Assembly (NCBI RefSeq): GCF_001854805.1
Contig: NZ_MBLO01000210.1
Location: 151,141-215,140 of the forward strand
Origin: Pseudofrankia coriaricola
GTDB taxonomy: Bacteria > Actinomycetota > Actinomycetes > Frankiales > Frankiaceae
DNA length: 64,000 nucleotides
Direction: 5' to 3'
Positions 1-9,582 of the stretch are shown one piece after another. The position numbers and the translations under genes are program-made. The notes below the pieces were generated by a model that was not told the origin of the DNA, made no database searches, and saw only the letters and a program-made list of their open reading frames with translations. Position 1 is the first letter of the stretch, and every line of letters begins with the position of its first letter.

Positions 1-558
1 AAGTGCCACCGAGGCCCCAGAGCCGGACTTTCCGGTTTCCGGCTCGGCCGCGGCCCTGGCGGCCTGTTCCGCGGCCGTCAGCCGCTGCTGCACGGCGACC
101 GCGAACCCCGCCATCCAGGACCGGCGAAACGCCCGTGGGTCCTCCCAGGACGGGGGCACCGCGACAGCGATCCCGTGTGCCTGCTGGACGAGCAGCGAGG
201 TGAACAGCAGCTGCGCCCTGGTGAGATCGGCCTCCATGCCGAACAGGTGCGCGGTGTGGCCGGTGCGCCCCTGCTGCCGCTCGGTGCGGTGCACCAGCCG
301 GCAGCCCAGCGGCGCGACGATGCTGGCCAATAGAGTGATCTTGTCCCGCGCATATGGGGGGTGGATGTCGAGCACCAGGTCGGCGGCGGCGACCTTGCTC
401 GGCCCGGCCTCCTCGAGCAGCGCACGGTCGATGCCGTACTGGGCGATCAGCTCGGCGGCCTTGGCGTTGTAGGTCTCCCTGGCCGCGTCGGTCAGCCCCT
501 CGGCCTCGGCCATCGCGAGCAGTTTGCGTACCCGGCCGAGCAGGGCGTCCGAGTTCAT
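1..558 (-). CDS. DUF2786 domain protein, C-terminus cut by window edge
   Basis: The frame reads from an ATG at 558, preceded by a good AGGAGA Shine-Dalgarno, leftward past base 1 with no stop, so the C-terminus lies outside the window. Residues about 5-45 (LLGRVRKLLAMAEAEGLTDA, then a YNAKAAELIAQYGID stretch) form the helical DUF2786 module seen in actinobacterial and phage proteins. The rest has no motif I recognise. The molecular function is unknown. It is separated from mutM by 450 bp and is probably its own unit. About 186 residues are visible. Confidence 0.8.
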   Translation of the reverse strand, partial: MNSDALLGRVRKLLAMAEAEGLTDAARETYNAKAAELIAQYGIDRALLEEAGPSKVAAADLVLDIHPPYARDKITLLASIVAPLGCRLVHRTERQQGRTGHTAHLFGMEADLTRAQLLFTSLLVQQAHGIAVAVPPSWEDPRAFRRSWMAGFAVAVQQRLTAAEQAARAAAEPETGKSGSGASVAL

Positions 559-1008
559 GGGTCGTCTCCTTCGTCGACGCCGAGCACGGTCCATGGGCCA
601 GATCGCGGACCGTCCGCTGACGAGCGGACCGGGTCAGGGTGCGCGGGCGGCATCCCTCGCGGTCCGCTCACGGGTCGTCCGCGACCCGCTGGCACGCCGT
701 CAGGGTCCCCGGCCACCCGACCCGGTGGGCCCCCGGATGCGGCCCCTGAAGGGCGCTCAGGTTCCCGCGGTGCCCGACTCGCCGGGGCGCACCTGGTCAG
801 GCCCAGTGTGGGTGCCGGCATGACCCTACGGACATCGGGGGGTGCACCCCCCGAATCGACACCCCACCGGGACTGGCGAAGAATCGTTGACGGCGCCGAA
901 CGCGGCCGGGTTCCTGCCGGCTGGGCCTACTTCGGCTGGACCTACCGGTAGGCCAGCGCACGTTCGCCCAAGCCGGCACGACGGGCGTCGCCACGTCGGG
1001 CCGGCGGC
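559..1008. other. Intergenic gap with palindromes
   Basis: I see no convincing gene here. The gap holds a short hairpin near 609-630 (GTCCGC / GCGGAC arms) and a perfect 20-bp palindrome at 835-854 built on GGGGGG-TGCA-CCCCCC. Both lie downstream of the leftward mutM operon and may end its transcripts. The DUF2786 gene promoter should also lie here. Confidence 0.4.
835..854. terminator. Perfect 20-bp palindrome downstream of mutM
   Basis: A self-complementary sequence centred on TGCA, with six G on one side and six C on the other. It lies about 155 bp beyond the mutM stop on the outgoing side. It has no T-tract, which is common for actinobacterial terminators. The role is inferred from position and symmetry only. 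Confidence 0.35.
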
Positions 1009-1929
1009 CTACCAGCGGCCGCCGCGAGGGCGGGGCTGGCAGGTGGGGCAGGTGAAGCTGGATCTGTTCATGAACGCGTCGCGGCGGATCTGGCTCGCGC
1101 ACCGCCGGCACGGCGCTCCCTCGCGGCCGTAGGCCGCGAGCTCCCGCTCGAACAGTCCGCTGACACCCTCGGTGGAGACATAAAGCTGGTCGAACGACGT
1201 GCCGCCGGCCTCGAGCGCCGCGGTCAGCACGGCACGCACCTCGGCGAGCAGGCCGCGGGCTTCGGACCGTCGCAGGGTGTCGGTCCCCCTCGCGTAGTGC
1301 AGTCCGGCTGCCCACAGGGCCTCGTCGGCGTAGATGTTGCCGATGCCGCTGACCAGCCGCTGATCGAGCAGCGCCCGCTTGAGCCCGGTACGGCGAGCCC
1401 CGAGCCCGGCCACGAAGGCGTCGTCGTCGAACAGCGGGTCCAGCGGGTCGCGGGCGATGTGGGCGATCGGGTCGGGCAACGACGCTCCCCCCGCCACGAT
1501 CGCCATCCCCCCGAACGTCCGCTGGTCGACGAACCGGAGCTCGCGGCCGCCGTCGGTGAAGGTGAAGCGGATCCGCAGGTGGGTCTGGTCCGGCGTGCTC
1601 GGCGGCACGACAAGCAGCTGGCCGCTCATGCCGAGATGCCCGAGCAGCGCGTCACCGTCCTCGGCCGGCCGGAGCGGGGCGGGCAACTCGCCGGGCACGC
1701 CCGGAGTGTCCAGGTCACCTGGGGCCGCGAGCGCCAGCCACAGGTACTTGCCCCGGCGGCGGGCAGCCGTGATCGTCTGGCCGATGAGCGCCGCCTCGAA
1801 GTCGGCGGCGCCCGTCACGTGCCGGCGCACGGCGCGCGGGTGCAGCACACTCACTTTCGCGATCGTGCGGCCGACCACGCCGCGTTCCAGGCCGCGCCGT
1901 ACCACCTCGACCTCGGGCAGTTCTGGCAT
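1009..1929 (-). CDS. mutM: Formamidopyrimidine-DNA glycosylase (Fpg/MutM)
   Basis: Bifunctional base-excision repair enzyme that removes 8-oxoguanine and formamidopyrimidines and nicks the abasic site. The protein starts [15 protein letters not shown], giving the catalytic N-terminal proline (P2) and E3 of the family. A conserved lysine region and the H2TH segment (residues about 165-230, [15 protein letters not shown]) follow. The C-terminal zinc finger reads C-x2-C ... C-x2-C (CRRC and CPTC), with the conserved NRSS between them. Length is 306 aa, normal for the family. The ATG at 1929 is three bases past the rnc stop, so it is the last gene of the DUF177-rpmF-plsX-rnc-mutM operon, the usual actinobacterial order. 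Confidence 0.97.
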   Translation of the reverse strand: MPELPEVEVVRRGLERGVVGRTIAKVSVLHPRAVRRHVTGAADFEAALIGQTITAARRRGKYLWLALAAPGDLDTPGVPGELPAPLRPAEDGDALLGHLGMSGQLLVVPPSTPDQTHLRIRFTFTDGGRELRFVDQRTFGGMAIVAGGASLPDPIAHIARDPLDPLFDDDAFVAGLGARRTGLKRALLDQRLVSGIGNIYADEALWAAGLHYARGTDTLRRSEARGLLAEVRAVLTAALEAGGTSFDQLYVSTEGVSGLFERELAAYGREGAPCRRCASQIRRDAFMNRSSFTCPTCQPRPRGGRW

Positions 1930-1932
1930 GGC

Positions 1933-2982
1933 TCAGCCCGGCTCCCCCGCGGGCGCGGGAGCAGCAGCCTCGGCGCTGGCCATCCGTGCCAGCGGGTCCG
2001 TGAGACCGGCCTCCGGCGGCGTCGGGGACGGGCCGGCCGGGCCGCCGTCGCCTGGCAGGCCCGAAGCATCGGCGGTGGCCGCGGCAACGGAGGTGGCCGG
2101 AGCAAGGCCCTGGAGGGCTACGAACGCATGCTCGGCCGCGCGCTGCTCGGCCTCCTTCTTGCTGCCCCCCTCGCCCTCGCCGTAGATCCGGTCGGAGATG
2201 CGAGCTCTCGCCCGGAACCTCTTGGCGTGATCCGGGCCGGAGTCGGTGACCACGTAGTCGGGCGGGCCCATCCCCAGTTCGGCGGTGCGCTCCTGCAGGG
2301 AGGTCTTCCAGTCGAGGCCCGCGCCGCGGCCGGCCGCCTCGTCGAGGAGCGGGTCGAAGTGGCGGTGCACGAACTCCGAGGCGACCTCGAGCCCGAGCTC
2401 CAGGTAGACCGCGCCGATGAGAGCCTCGAGCGTGTCGGCGAGGATGCTCGGCTTGTCCCGGCCCCCCGTGGTCTCCTCGCCCTTGCCGAGCAGCAGATAG
2501 GGGCCGATGCCCGCCGGGCCGATGTCGCGGGCGACGGCGGCGAGCGCCCGCATGTTCACCACCGAGGCCCGTTGCTTGGCCAGCGCACCCTCGGCAAGGT
2601 CCGGGTGGCGCCGGTAGAGCGCATCGGTGACGACCAGCTGAAGCACGGCGTCGCCGAGAAACTCCAGCCGTTCGTTGGTAGGCAGGTTGCCGTTCTCGTA
2701 GGCGTACGACCGGTGGGTGAGCGCCCGGTCGAGCAGCCTGGGGTCGAGGCGCAGGTCGAGCGCGGTGAGCAGCCCCTCACGGCCCTGCGGGACCGTCGCG
2801 CCGCGGCTCACCGTCTCTCGGGTTCGCTCCGTCGCCGCACTCCTCGCTCCCCCGGTCGTCGCATCCGCGCCGAACGGGGACCCCTGCTCGCGGCCGTCCT
2901 CCGGGGTTCCTGCCGGATCGACGGAGTCGATCTGGGAGGTCCGCCTCGGACGACCACTCCGCTCGCTTGCTCCTGCGCTCAC
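1933..2982 (-). CDS. rnc: Ribonuclease III
   Basis: Double-strand RNA endonuclease for rRNA and mRNA processing. The RNase III catalytic domain carries the signature [12 protein letters not shown] and the second acidic site [14 protein letters not shown]-terminal dsRNA-binding domain follows (DWKTSLQE to [13 protein letters not shown]), then a low-complexity Ala/Pro tail. The start chosen is the GTG at 2982, whose GTGA overlaps the plsX stop by 4 nt and gives 349 aa. The first ~57 residues from that start are translated from a dispersed repeat (2812-2978) and have no family counterpart. A GTG at 2811 would give a normal-length protein and is a serious alternative. The enzyme assignment is secure; the start is not. 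Confidence 0.95.
   Translation of the reverse strand: MSAGASERSGRPRRTSQIDSVDPAGTPEDGREQGSPFGADATTGGARSAATERTRETVSRGATVPQGREGLLTALDLRLDPRLLDRALTHRSYAYENGNLPTNERLEFLGDAVLQLVVTDALYRRHPDLAEGALAKQRASVVNMRALAAVARDIGPAGIGPYLLLGKGEETTGGRDKPSILADTLEALIGAVYLELGLEVASEFVHRHFDPLLDEAAGRGAGLDWKTSLQERTAELGMGPPDYVVTDSGPDHAKRFRARARISDRIYGEGEGGSKKEAEQRAAEHAFVALQGLAPATSVAAATADASGLPGDGGPAGPSPTPPEAGLTDPLARMASAEAAAPAPAGEPG
2812..2978 (+). repeat. Dispersed hairpin repeat, family 1, copy A
   Basis: This stretch shares blocks with the leuC/leuD gap: GTCTCT-GGTTCGCTCCGTC at one end, then GGGGTTCCTGCCG, a hairpin, and CTGGGAGGTCCGCCTC. The hairpin here is GATCGAC-GGA-GTCGATC (2916-2932). It fills the space between the plsX stop and the first RNase III residues that align with the family. 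Confidence 0.7.
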
Positions 2983-4013
2983 AGCGACAGCCCCGCGATC
3001 GCTCTGCGCCGGGCGATCAGGCGGGCGAGCTCGGCGCGGATCTGGGCGACGAGCCCGCCCCGCCATACCGTCGCCGCCGTCGCGAGCGCCGCCGGAATGC
3101 CGGTGGAAAGGTCGTCCGGGCCGCCGACGGGGTCGCCCGCCCGCACCGCGACACCGTCCACTCCCAACACGATCGTCCCCCCCTGCAGATCCGCGCCGGC
3201 CGGGCTACGCCAGGCCGGGTCGAGCCCCGTCGGCGTCTCCGGGAAGGCAGTCGTTGCCGCCGTCCTGACCGCCCGCAGACATGCCAGCACGACGTCGCCG
3301 GTGAACCCGTCGGTCACGACGACGTCGGGACCTTTGCCGGTCACCGTGCCAGCCTGGCCGGTGTCGACCAGCACTCCGGCGTCCACCTGGCCGACGTAGT
3401 CGACGCCAAGCGTGCCGAGCAGCCCGTGCGCCGCCCGGCGCATCGTGTCCGGCAGCGCGGGGCGGGCGGCGAGCAAGCCAACCCGCGGCTCACCGGAACC
3501 GGCACGCACCCTGGCGTAGGCCGCCCCGGCCAGCGCGAACTGGGCAAGGTCGTCCGCGGCCACGTCGACGGACGCGCCGGCGTCACACAGCACGATGCCT
3601 GGCGCGTGACCGACGTCCACGACGGCCGCCAGCGACGCCCTGGTGGCGCCGGGCAGCAGGCCGAAGGTGAACAGCGCCGCCGCGGCGACCGCCTCGGGCG
3701 GCGCGACCGAGACCATCGCGTCGGCGCGCCCGTCCCGGACCAGCCGGGCGGCCACGCGCACGCCGCTGTCCCGCCGCGCGCGCACGTCACGGACGGCGTC
3801 GGCGCCGGCGGGGATGCCCCGCGCGGCGGTCACCAGGTGGACGCGATCGCCGGTCACAATGCCGCGGCCGGCCAGGTCTTCGGCCGTCGGGCCTGGCGGG
3901 ACGACGAGCGTGACCACCAGCTCCGGATCGGCATCCAGCGCGGCAGGCAGAGCGTCCAGCACCGATTCCGGTGGGACGCCCTCCCCGAGGAGGTCTACGG
4001 CGACGCGGATCAC
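2979..4013 (-). CDS. plsX: PlsX-family phosphate acyltransferase, divergent
   Basis: PlsX converts acyl-ACP to acyl-phosphate for phospholipid synthesis. Family membership shows in [10 protein letters not shown], a PRVGLL strand and [13 protein letters not shown], which align with the B. subtilis enzyme. Several highly conserved motifs are altered: the N-terminal DAMGGDHAP reads [16 protein letters not shown] reads SVAPPEA, and the GTED-KG and AHGSSD segments are not recognisable. Start chosen is GTG 4013 (344 aa), where VAVDLLG aligns with the family N-terminus; it lies 7 nt after the rpmF stop. It sits between rpmF and rnc, a common place for plsX. It may be a diverged enzyme or a pseudoenzyme. 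Confidence 0.8.
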   Translation of the reverse strand: MIRVAVDLLGEGVPPESVLDALPAALDADPELVVTLVVPPGPTAEDLAGRGIVTGDRVHLVTAARGIPAGADAVRDVRARRDSGVRVAARLVRDGRADAMVSVAPPEAVAAAALFTFGLLPGATRASLAAVVDVGHAPGIVLCDAGASVDVAADDLAQFALAGAAYARVRAGSGEPRVGLLAARPALPDTMRRAAHGLLGTLGVDYVGQVDAGVLVDTGQAGTVTGKGPDVVVTDGFTGDVVLACLRAVRTAATTAFPETPTGLDPAWRSPAGADLQGGTIVLGVDGVAVRAGDPVGGPDDLSTGIPAALATAATVWRGGLVAQIRAELARLIARRRAIAGLSL

Positions 4014-4020
4014 GTCAAGA

Positions 4021-4191
4021 TCAGACGTCGAGCACCTGTCGGTCGTTGTACCGGCCGCAGGTCGGGCAGGCGTTGTGCTGCCGGACCACGTGCCCACGCG
4101 GGCAGCGCGACAACGCCGGCAGCGTCGCCTTCCACTGTGCCCGCCGAGACCGGGTGTTGCTGCGCGACATCCGCCGCTTCGGGACGGCCAC
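4021..4191 (-). CDS. rpmF: 50S ribosomal protein bL32
   Basis: Structural protein of the large ribosomal subunit, 56 aa. It starts [20 protein letters not shown], the bL32 N-terminus. The GTG at 4191 overlaps the TAG of the upstream DUF177 gene by one base. The C-terminal zinc ribbon has C30, C42 and C45 (CPRGH ... CPTCG). The second cysteine expected in the first knuckle (C-x2-C) is a glycine, followed by histidine. Three Cys plus a His may still bind metal. DUF177-rpmF pairing is nearly universal. Confidence 0.95.
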   Translation of the reverse strand: MAVPKRRMSRSNTRSRRAQWKATLPALSRCPRGHVVRQHNACPTCGRYNDRQVLDV

Positions 4192-4826
4192 TAGTCCTTC
4201 TCCTTCGTTTCCCGCCCGGCGACGTCGCCGACGGATCCAGCTTGGGTCAATGCCGACAGCGCGGCCCACCGGGGGTCGGCACTGTCGTGGGAGTGGTCTG
4301 GGCCGACCTCGTCCAGCCGCGCGCCGCAGTCGACGCACAGGCCAGCGCAGTCGGGGCGGCACAGCGGTGAGAGCGGCAGGTCGAGGACCAGGGCATCCCG
4401 CACGACCGGCGCCAGGTCGAGGTGGTCGTCCACGATCACGAGCACGTCCTCGTCCTCGTCGTCGATCTCGGCGGCCCGGTCGGGGTAGTAGAACAGCTCG
4501 CGCAGCTCGACGGACACGTGATCGTGCACCTCGTCCAGGCAGCGCGAGCACTCACCGACCAGGTCGGCCGACACCGTTCCGCTGACCAGCACGCCCTCGT
4601 GGACGGACTCGAGCCGGAGGTCCAGCTCTACCGGGCCGCCCTGCGGCACTCGCAGTACCGGCGTGCCCAGCTCGTTCGGCGCGAGCGCCCTCGTGACGAC
4701 AGGCCTCATCGACCCCGGCCGACGGCCCAGCTCACGGGTGTCGAGCACAAAGGGGCCACGGGGGGTCTGACGGCGGGGACGGTGGTGTCCGGTCATCGCT
4801 TGTCCGGTCAAGGCTGCGGAGTTCAC
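4191..4826 (-). CDS. DUF177 (YceD-like) protein
   Basis: Conserved bacterial protein encoded beside rpmF, linked in the literature to 23S rRNA accumulation or ribosome assembly. Visible marks are [14 protein letters not shown] near the N-terminus, a first Cys pair ([10 protein letters not shown]), an acidic DDEDEDV loop, and a second Cys set ([14 protein letters not shown]). Length 211 aa from GTG 4826; an ATG at 4796 is an alternative start. It is the first gene of the leftward operon running through rpmF, plsX, rnc and mutM. Confidence 0.9.
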   Translation of the reverse strand: MNSAALTGQAMTGHHRPRRQTPRGPFVLDTRELGRRPGSMRPVVTRALAPNELGTPVLRVPQGGPVELDLRLESVHEGVLVSGTVSADLVGECSRCLDEVHDHVSVELRELFYYPDRAAEIDDEDEDVLVIVDDHLDLAPVVRDALVLDLPLSPLCRPDCAGLCVDCGARLDEVGPDHSHDSADPRWAALSALTQAGSVGDVAGRETKEKD

Positions 4827-5250
4827 GGGATCTCATCAAGGTGGTGGTTGCTGGAGCGCATCTGGAAGCCACCGGCTCCAGGCACGGATAACTAGCCTAT
4901 CCGATCCCAGCTTCCAACCCGGTCCCGGCCAACTCGACGCACCACCTCACCGATGCGAGGGCGCCCCAGCGCCCGGCAGGCACCGCGGCGTCCCCGCCGG
5001 ATCCGGCGGAGCCCGGGGTCCCTTCCGGATCGCGGAGCCGGGGTCCCTGCCGGATCGCGGAGCGATCTGGGGGGTCTGCTGGGAGGTCTGCTGGGGTCTG
5101 CTGGCAGGTCCAGGTCGGTGCAGGCGACCGTCCCCGTCAGCGTCGCCCTAGGAGACCGCCGAATGACTCGGGACCGCGCCGGGCTCGTCCCAGGTTTGCC
5201 CCGATCGACCTATGCGGACGGACTCTGGCGAGTCGGGCCGCCGGAGCTAC
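4827..5250 (+). repeat. Intergenic gap with family 1 repeat, copy B
   Basis: No gene is seen. The promoter of the DUF177-rpmF operon must lie here. From about 4985 to 5112 it contains the dispersed hairpin element: a half unit (CCTTCCGGATCGCGGAGCC), a full unit with GATCGC-GGA-GCGATC (5053-5067), then repeated GGTCTGCTGG blocks. The same half-unit, full-unit and GGTCTGCTG order recurs inverted at 50381-50476. Confidence 0.7.
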
Positions 5251-5748
5251 TTATTCGGCGGTCTCCTGGAGCCGTTCGCGCAGGTGCTTGAGGACGACGT
5301 CGGGGACCAGGCCGCTGACGTCGCCGCCGTAGCGGGCGACATCCTTGACCAGGCTCGAGGACAGGAACGCGTACTGCGGGTTCGTGCTCATGAACAGCGT
5401 CTCGACCCCGGCCAGCCGGTTGTTCATCTGCGCCATCTGCAGCTCGTAGTCGAAGTCGCTCACCGCACGCAGACCCTTGACGATCGACATGACGCCGTGT
5501 GCCTGGCAGAAGTCGACCAGAAGCCCATGTGACGTCTCCACGACGACGTTGGCCGTCGCCTGCGGATGGTCACGCACAGCCTCACGGATGAGTTCCATCC
5601 GTTCCTCGACGGTGAACAGCGTCGTCTTCGTCTTGTTGATCGACACCGCGACGATGACCTCGTCGAAGAGCTTGCTCGCCCGCATGATGATGTCGAGATG
5701 GCCGTTCGTGATCGGGTCGAATGAACCAGGACAGACAGCCCTCCTCAT
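5251..5748 (-). CDS. coaD: Phosphopantetheine adenylyltransferase
   Basis: Fourth step of coenzyme A synthesis: 4'-phosphopantetheine + ATP gives dephospho-CoA. The nucleotidyltransferase signature is at the N-terminus (CPGSFDPITNGHLDII, with the T/HxGH-type NGHLD). KGLRAVSDFDYELQMAQMN and the ISSTxVK-like LSSSLVKDVARYGGDVSGLVP follow. 165 aa, normal length. The ATG at 5748 overlaps the rsmD stop by 4 nt (ATGA), so the two are translationally coupled. Confidence 0.97.
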   Translation of the reverse strand: MRRAVCPGSFDPITNGHLDIIMRASKLFDEVIVAVSINKTKTTLFTVEERMELIREAVRDHPQATANVVVETSHGLLVDFCQAHGVMSIVKGLRAVSDFDYELQMAQMNNRLAGVETLFMSTNPQYAFLSSSLVKDVARYGGDVSGLVPDVVLKHLRERLQETAE

Positions 5749-6302
5749 GATCGAGAACCGTACCAGAGGACGGCCTCCCCGTACCCCCTCGAACGGAGCT
5801 CGGTCACACCGTCTGGCCAGGTCGGGGGCGGCGAACGGCGAGTTCGCTCGACCACACAGACACCGTCCCTGTTCAGCCAGCACTGATCTACGAGCTGACG
5901 GAGCACCTCGGCGAGCCGAACGTCGTCAAGCGCGTACGGAGGGTCCAGGAAAACCACGTCGTAGGGCTGCCCGACAGTGGCGTCCACCACACGCTCCACG
6001 GCGCCCACGACGACCTCGGCGCCGGCGAGGCCCAACTCGGTGGCGTTACGCCGCGCGACCCTCGCCGCCGCCGGGTCACGCTCGACGAGCAGGGCATGCT
6101 TGGCGCCCCGCGACAGCGCCTCCAGGCCGACCGCCCCGCTGCCCGCGTACAGGTCGGCCACCCGGGCACCCGACAGGTCGACAAGGGTCGCCAACGTGTT
6201 GAAAAGTCCCTCCCGCGCTCGGTCCGAGGTGGGTCTGGTCCCCATTCCCGGCGGCACGGCGAGCCGGCGCCCACCCGCGACCCCACCCACGATCCGCGTC
6301 AT
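5745..6302 (-). CDS. rsmD: 16S rRNA (guanine966-N2)-methyltransferase RsmD
   Basis: SAM-dependent methylation of 16S rRNA. It starts MTRIVGGVAGGRRLAVPPG, has the TRPTSDRAREGLFN segment, the SAM-binding VADLYAGSGAVGLEALSRG, and the catalytic motif VFLDPPY. 185 aa from ATG 6302, with GGAGG about 10 nt upstream. It leads the rsmD-coaD operon. Confidence 0.95.
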   Translation of the reverse strand: MTRIVGGVAGGRRLAVPPGMGTRPTSDRAREGLFNTLATLVDLSGARVADLYAGSGAVGLEALSRGAKHALLVERDPAAARVARRNATELGLAGAEVVVGAVERVVDATVGQPYDVVFLDPPYALDDVRLAEVLRQLVDQCWLNRDGVCVVERTRRSPPPTWPDGVTELRSRGYGEAVLWYGSRS

Positions 6303-6386
6303 CCGGTCCAAGCCTCCGGCCGATCAAGCGACATCATCAGCCGCGACCTGCTCTGATAGGCGATCAGCGCAACCCAGCCACCACAA

Positions 6387-6586
6387 GTGACAGCGCATCG
6401 GCGCACCACCAACCCAGCCACCTCCCCGACCCCGACTCAGGCCGACCCCGGCCATACGCATCAGCCCCGAATCCAGGCTAGGAGGGCGCTCTGGCGCCCG
6501 ACAGGCGCCGCCCGGCCGGGGTCCCTGCCGGATCGCGAAGCGATCTGGGAGGTCTGGGGCGCGAAGCGTCCGGCCGCGGGAGCGCC
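6387..6586 (+). repeat. Dispersed repeat family 2 with a family 1 hairpin, abutting recG stop
   Basis: Begins GTGACAGCGCATCGGCGCA and runs through AACCCAGCCAC to GGAGGGCGCTCTGGCGCCCGACAGGC, the same order as at 57246-57405 and, inverted, at 9362-9520. Its right part contains the family 1 hairpin GATCGC-GAA-GCGATC (6531-6545) and CTGGGAGGTC. It ends exactly at the recG stop codon (recG runs toward it). It may act as a 3' processing or termination signal. Confidence 0.7.
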
Positions 6587-8872
6587 CTAGCCCTTCTCGA
6601 GGTACTCGACGGGACGGTCGTCCAGGGCCAGCGCGACGCGGCGGGCCAGGGCCGGGTGGGAGGCGAGATCCGGGTCGGTGGCGACGAGACGGCCGGACTC
6701 CTCCCGGGCATCCAGGATCAGCCGCTCGTCCTTGAGCAGCTCCAGCAGGCGCACCGTGCGGCTCCGGCCGGACTGGCTCGCGCCCAGCACATCCCCCTCA
6801 CGGCGCTGGCCCAGGTCGAGGCGGGCGAGCTCGGCGCCGTCGGTGGTGGCCGCGACGTTCGCGAGCCGCTGCGTGGCCGGCGTGTCGCCGTCGACCTCCG
6901 TGTGTAGCAGGCAGACGCCGGCGGCCTCCCCACGCCCGACCCGCCCGCGAAGCTGGTGGAGCTGGGAGACGCCGAACCGGTCCGCGTCCATGATGGCGAT
7001 CACCGTCGCGTTGGGGACGTCCACGCCCACCTCGATCACGGTCGTCGCGACCAGCACGTCGACCTCGCCGGCCGCGAACCTGGTCATCACCGCGTCCTTG
7101 ACGTCCGTCGGCAGCCGGCCGTGCAGCGCGGCGACCCGCAGACCAGCGAGCGGCCCCTCGGCGAGCCAGGGCAGCAGCTCCTCGACTCCAACCCCGGCGA
7201 GCGAACCCGCTCCATCGCCGAAACCGAGCTCATCGGCGCGGCCGCCCGCCTCCGCGGCGGGCGGACCCGTCCGCGACCCCGGTGGACGGCCCGGCGTGGT
7301 TCCGCTCGGTCCGTCCTCCGGCTCGAGCGGGTCCTCGTCATCGTCCTGGCCGGCCGCCACAGAGCTGATCCGTGGGCATACGACGTACGCCTGGTGACCG
7401 GCGGCCACCTCGTCACGGATGCGGCCCCAGATCCGGTCACGCCAGCTCGGATGCGCGGCCGCGTCCACGACGAACGTGGCGATCGGCGACCGGCCGGCCG
7501 GCAGCTGGGTGAGCGTGGAGACCTCGAGGTCACCGAACACCGTCATCGCGACCGTGCGCGGGATCGGCGTAGCCGTCATCACCAGCACATGTGGGGGGTC
7601 GGTGGCCCGGGTACGCAGCGCGTCGCGCTGCTCGACCCCGAAGCGGTGCTGCTCGTCCACCACGACGAGCCCCAGATCGCGGAAGGCGACACCCTCGTGC
7701 AGCAGCGCGTGCGTGCCGATCACCAGACCGGCGCCGCCGTCGGCGGCCGCCGCCAGCGCCTCCCGCTTCGCCCGGGCGCCGAGCGAGCCCGTGACCAGCG
7801 CGACCCTGGTCGCCGGCGGGGTCTCGTCCAGCTCCCCCGCCCGGCCGAATCCGCCCAGCAGGGCACGGATACCCCGGTAGTGCTGGACCGCGAGGGTCTC
7901 CGTCGGCGCGAGCAGGGCGGCCTGGCCGCCGGCGTCGACGACGGTGAGCATCGCCCGCAGCGCGACCACCGTCTTGCCCGATCCGACCTCGCCCTGCAGC
8001 AGCCGGTGCATCGGGACCGGCTCGGCGAGCTCGGCCTGGAGCGTCGCCCCGACCTCGCGCTGGCCGTCGGTGAGCGTGAACGGAAGCTGGGCGTCGAAGG
8101 CCGTCAGGATCCCGTCGGGGCGAGCCCGGCGGGCGATCGTCGCCATGGCCGAGATCTCGTGGCGGCGGCGGGCGAGGATCACCTGCAGCGTCATCGCCTC
8201 GTCCCACTTCAGCCGCCGGTGGGCCCGCTCGACGTCGCCCGTCGACTCCGGTTGGTGCACCAGCTCGTAGGCCTTGCGCAGGTCGACCAGCCGGTAGCGG
8301 GCCCGCAGGTCGGCGGGCAGCGGATCGGCCAGCTCGCCCAGCCCGCCGAGCAGCACCCGCACGCAGCGACCGATCGCCGGCGAGTTGACCTGCTCGGTGG
8401 CCGGGTAGATCGGCACCAGCGCCCGGGCCCACCGGTCCGGGTCGTCGCCAGGGCCGTCATCGTCCTCCAGCGGGTGCGTCTCCGGGTTGACCATCTGCAG
8501 GCGTTGGTTGAACCGCTCGACCTTGCCGGAGAACACCGCCACCGAGCCGCCGGACAGCCGGCGGACCGGCGACCTGGCTGGGTTGAAGTAGGTGACGGCC
8601 ATCTGGGCGGTCCCGTCCGTCACGGTCAGGACCGCGTAGCGCCGTCCGGTGCGAGCAGTCTTGCTCTCGGACCTGACGACCCGCGCATGCACGGTGGAGA
8701 CCTCGCCCTCGACGAGGTCGGCGAGGTTGGTCAGCTCCCCACGCCGGTGGTAGCGCCGCGGCAGGTGCTCGAGCAGGTCGGCGACGGTGACCAGCTCTAG
8801 CGGGCGCTCGCCCAGCCGCTTCGCGTCCTTCGCCGGCAGCAGGTGCCGCAGCGGGGTGTCCAGCTCGATCAC
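6587..8872 (-). CDS. recG: ATP-dependent DNA helicase RecG
   Basis: Branch-migrating helicase for stalled forks and Holliday junctions. The N-terminal wedge/OB domain (about residues 1-270, with PRRYHRR and [10 protein letters not shown]) is followed by the helicase core: Walker A GEVGSGKT, DExx box [18 protein letters not shown], then the C-terminal helicase half with [27 protein letters not shown]. About 761 aa from GTG 8872, where the family N-terminus ([12 protein letters not shown]) begins. There is an unusual acidic/Pro-Gly insert between motifs III and IV (around [14 protein letters not shown]). It is divergent from rpmB; the DAK2-domain gene usual between them in Streptomyces is absent. 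Confidence 0.95.
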   Translation of the reverse strand: MIELDTPLRHLLPAKDAKRLGERPLELVTVADLLEHLPRRYHRRGELTNLADLVEGEVSTVHARVVRSESKTARTGRRYAVLTVTDGTAQMAVTYFNPARSPVRRLSGGSVAVFSGKVERFNQRLQMVNPETHPLEDDDGPGDDPDRWARALVPIYPATEQVNSPAIGRCVRVLLGGLGELADPLPADLRARYRLVDLRKAYELVHQPESTGDVERAHRRLKWDEAMTLQVILARRRHEISAMATIARRARPDGILTAFDAQLPFTLTDGQREVGATLQAELAEPVPMHRLLQGEVGSGKTVVALRAMLTVVDAGGQAALLAPTETLAVQHYRGIRALLGGFGRAGELDETPPATRVALVTGSLGARAKREALAAAADGGAGLVIGTHALLHEGVAFRDLGLVVVDEQHRFGVEQRDALRTRATDPPHVLVMTATPIPRTVAMTVFGDLEVSTLTQLPAGRSPIATFVVDAAAHPSWRDRIWGRIRDEVAAGHQAYVVCPRISSVAAGQDDDEDPLEPEDGPSGTTPGRPPGSRTGPPAAEAGGRADELGFGDGAGSLAGVGVEELLPWLAEGPLAGLRVAALHGRLPTDVKDAVMTRFAAGEVDVLVATTVIEVGVDVPNATVIAIMDADRFGVSQLHQLRGRVGRGEAAGVCLLHTEVDGDTPATQRLANVAATTDGAELARLDLGQRREGDVLGASQSGRSRTVRLLELLKDERLILDAREESGRLVATDPDLASHPALARRVALALDDRPVEYLEKG

Positions 8873-9169
8873 ATTCCCGATACTGCACCCGGACAGCGAC
8901 AGTCTGGCGCCGCGTGCCGCCTGGCCGCGCCGCCCGCCGCGACTCGCGGGCACCTCAGGGAACCCGCGGGGACCCACGGCGGCCCAGGCACCAGTCGCGC
9001 TGTCTCTGCGGTAGCCTTCAGTGAGTACCGCCGTGTCCGGGTTGTTTCGGCGCCCGTTCGGCACCACTCGTCCGCCGGCATCCGCCCGTGGGCGGGCGCC
9101 AGCGGCGGGCCAGCGCGGCCGGAACCCCGGCCACGGCTTCATCAACAACCTCTCGGCGGAGTGTTTCTC

Positions 9170-9358
9170 GTGTCTTCGGTGTGCGACGTCTGCGGCAAGG
9201 GACCGGGCTTCGGCATGTCGGTCTCCCACTCCCACCGGCGCACGCGGCGGCGTTGGAACCCCAACATCCAGACCGTGCATGCCCTCGTCGGCCGCACCCC
9301 CAAGCGCCTGAACGTGTGCACCTCGTGCATCAAGGCGGGCAAGGTGACCCGCGCATAG
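9170..9358 (+). CDS. rpmB: 50S ribosomal protein bL28, zinc-type
   Basis: Large-subunit ribosomal protein, 62 aa. It reads [20 protein letters not shown] and ends [12 protein letters not shown]. Both C-x2-C pairs are present (CDVC, CTSC), so this is the zinc-binding form. GTG start at 9170 has GGCGGAG upstream. It is monocistronic, divergent from recG, and followed directly by a family 2 repeat and a strong hairpin. Confidence 0.96.
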   Translation: MSSVCDVCGKGPGFGMSVSHSHRRTRRRWNPNIQTVHALVGRTPKRLNVCTSCIKAGKVTRA

Positions 9359-9361
9359 CGC

Positions 9362-9520
9362 TGTCCCGCGCCGGACGCTTCGCGCCCGCCGCCGGGCGCA
9401 GCCTGTCGGACGCTGAGCGTCCTCCCCACGTGGTTCCGGACCCTGGCATATGGCGGTGGTAGTGCCTGGTTTCGGGCTGGCGAGGTGGCCGGCTTTGACG
9501 CAGCGCTGAGGCGCCGTCAC
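9362..9520 (-). repeat. Dispersed repeat family 2, copy after rpmB
   Basis: Read on the minus strand it matches 57246-57405 closely: GTGACGGCGCCTCAGCGC ... ACCACCGCCATATGCCAGGG, CCGGAACCACGTGGGGAGG, CGACAGGCTGCGCCCGGCGG. It starts 3 bp after the rpmB stop, in the same orientation relative to the upstream gene as the copies beside recG, gatB and ilvC. Confidence 0.75.
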
Positions 9521-9552
9521 TTTCTGTGGCTAGGTTGCGTACATAGCTCGCT

Positions 9553-9582
9553 AAAGAGGCGCCACGTGCGTGGCGCCTCTTT
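9553..9582. terminator. Strong perfect hairpin AAAGAGGCGCCACG / CGTGGCGCCTCTTT
   Basis: A 14-bp perfect inverted repeat flanked by A's on one side and T's on the other, so it looks bidirectional. It lies 195 bp after rpmB and can end rpmB transcription. A short RNA between 9480 and 9582 cannot be excluded. Confidence 0.7.
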
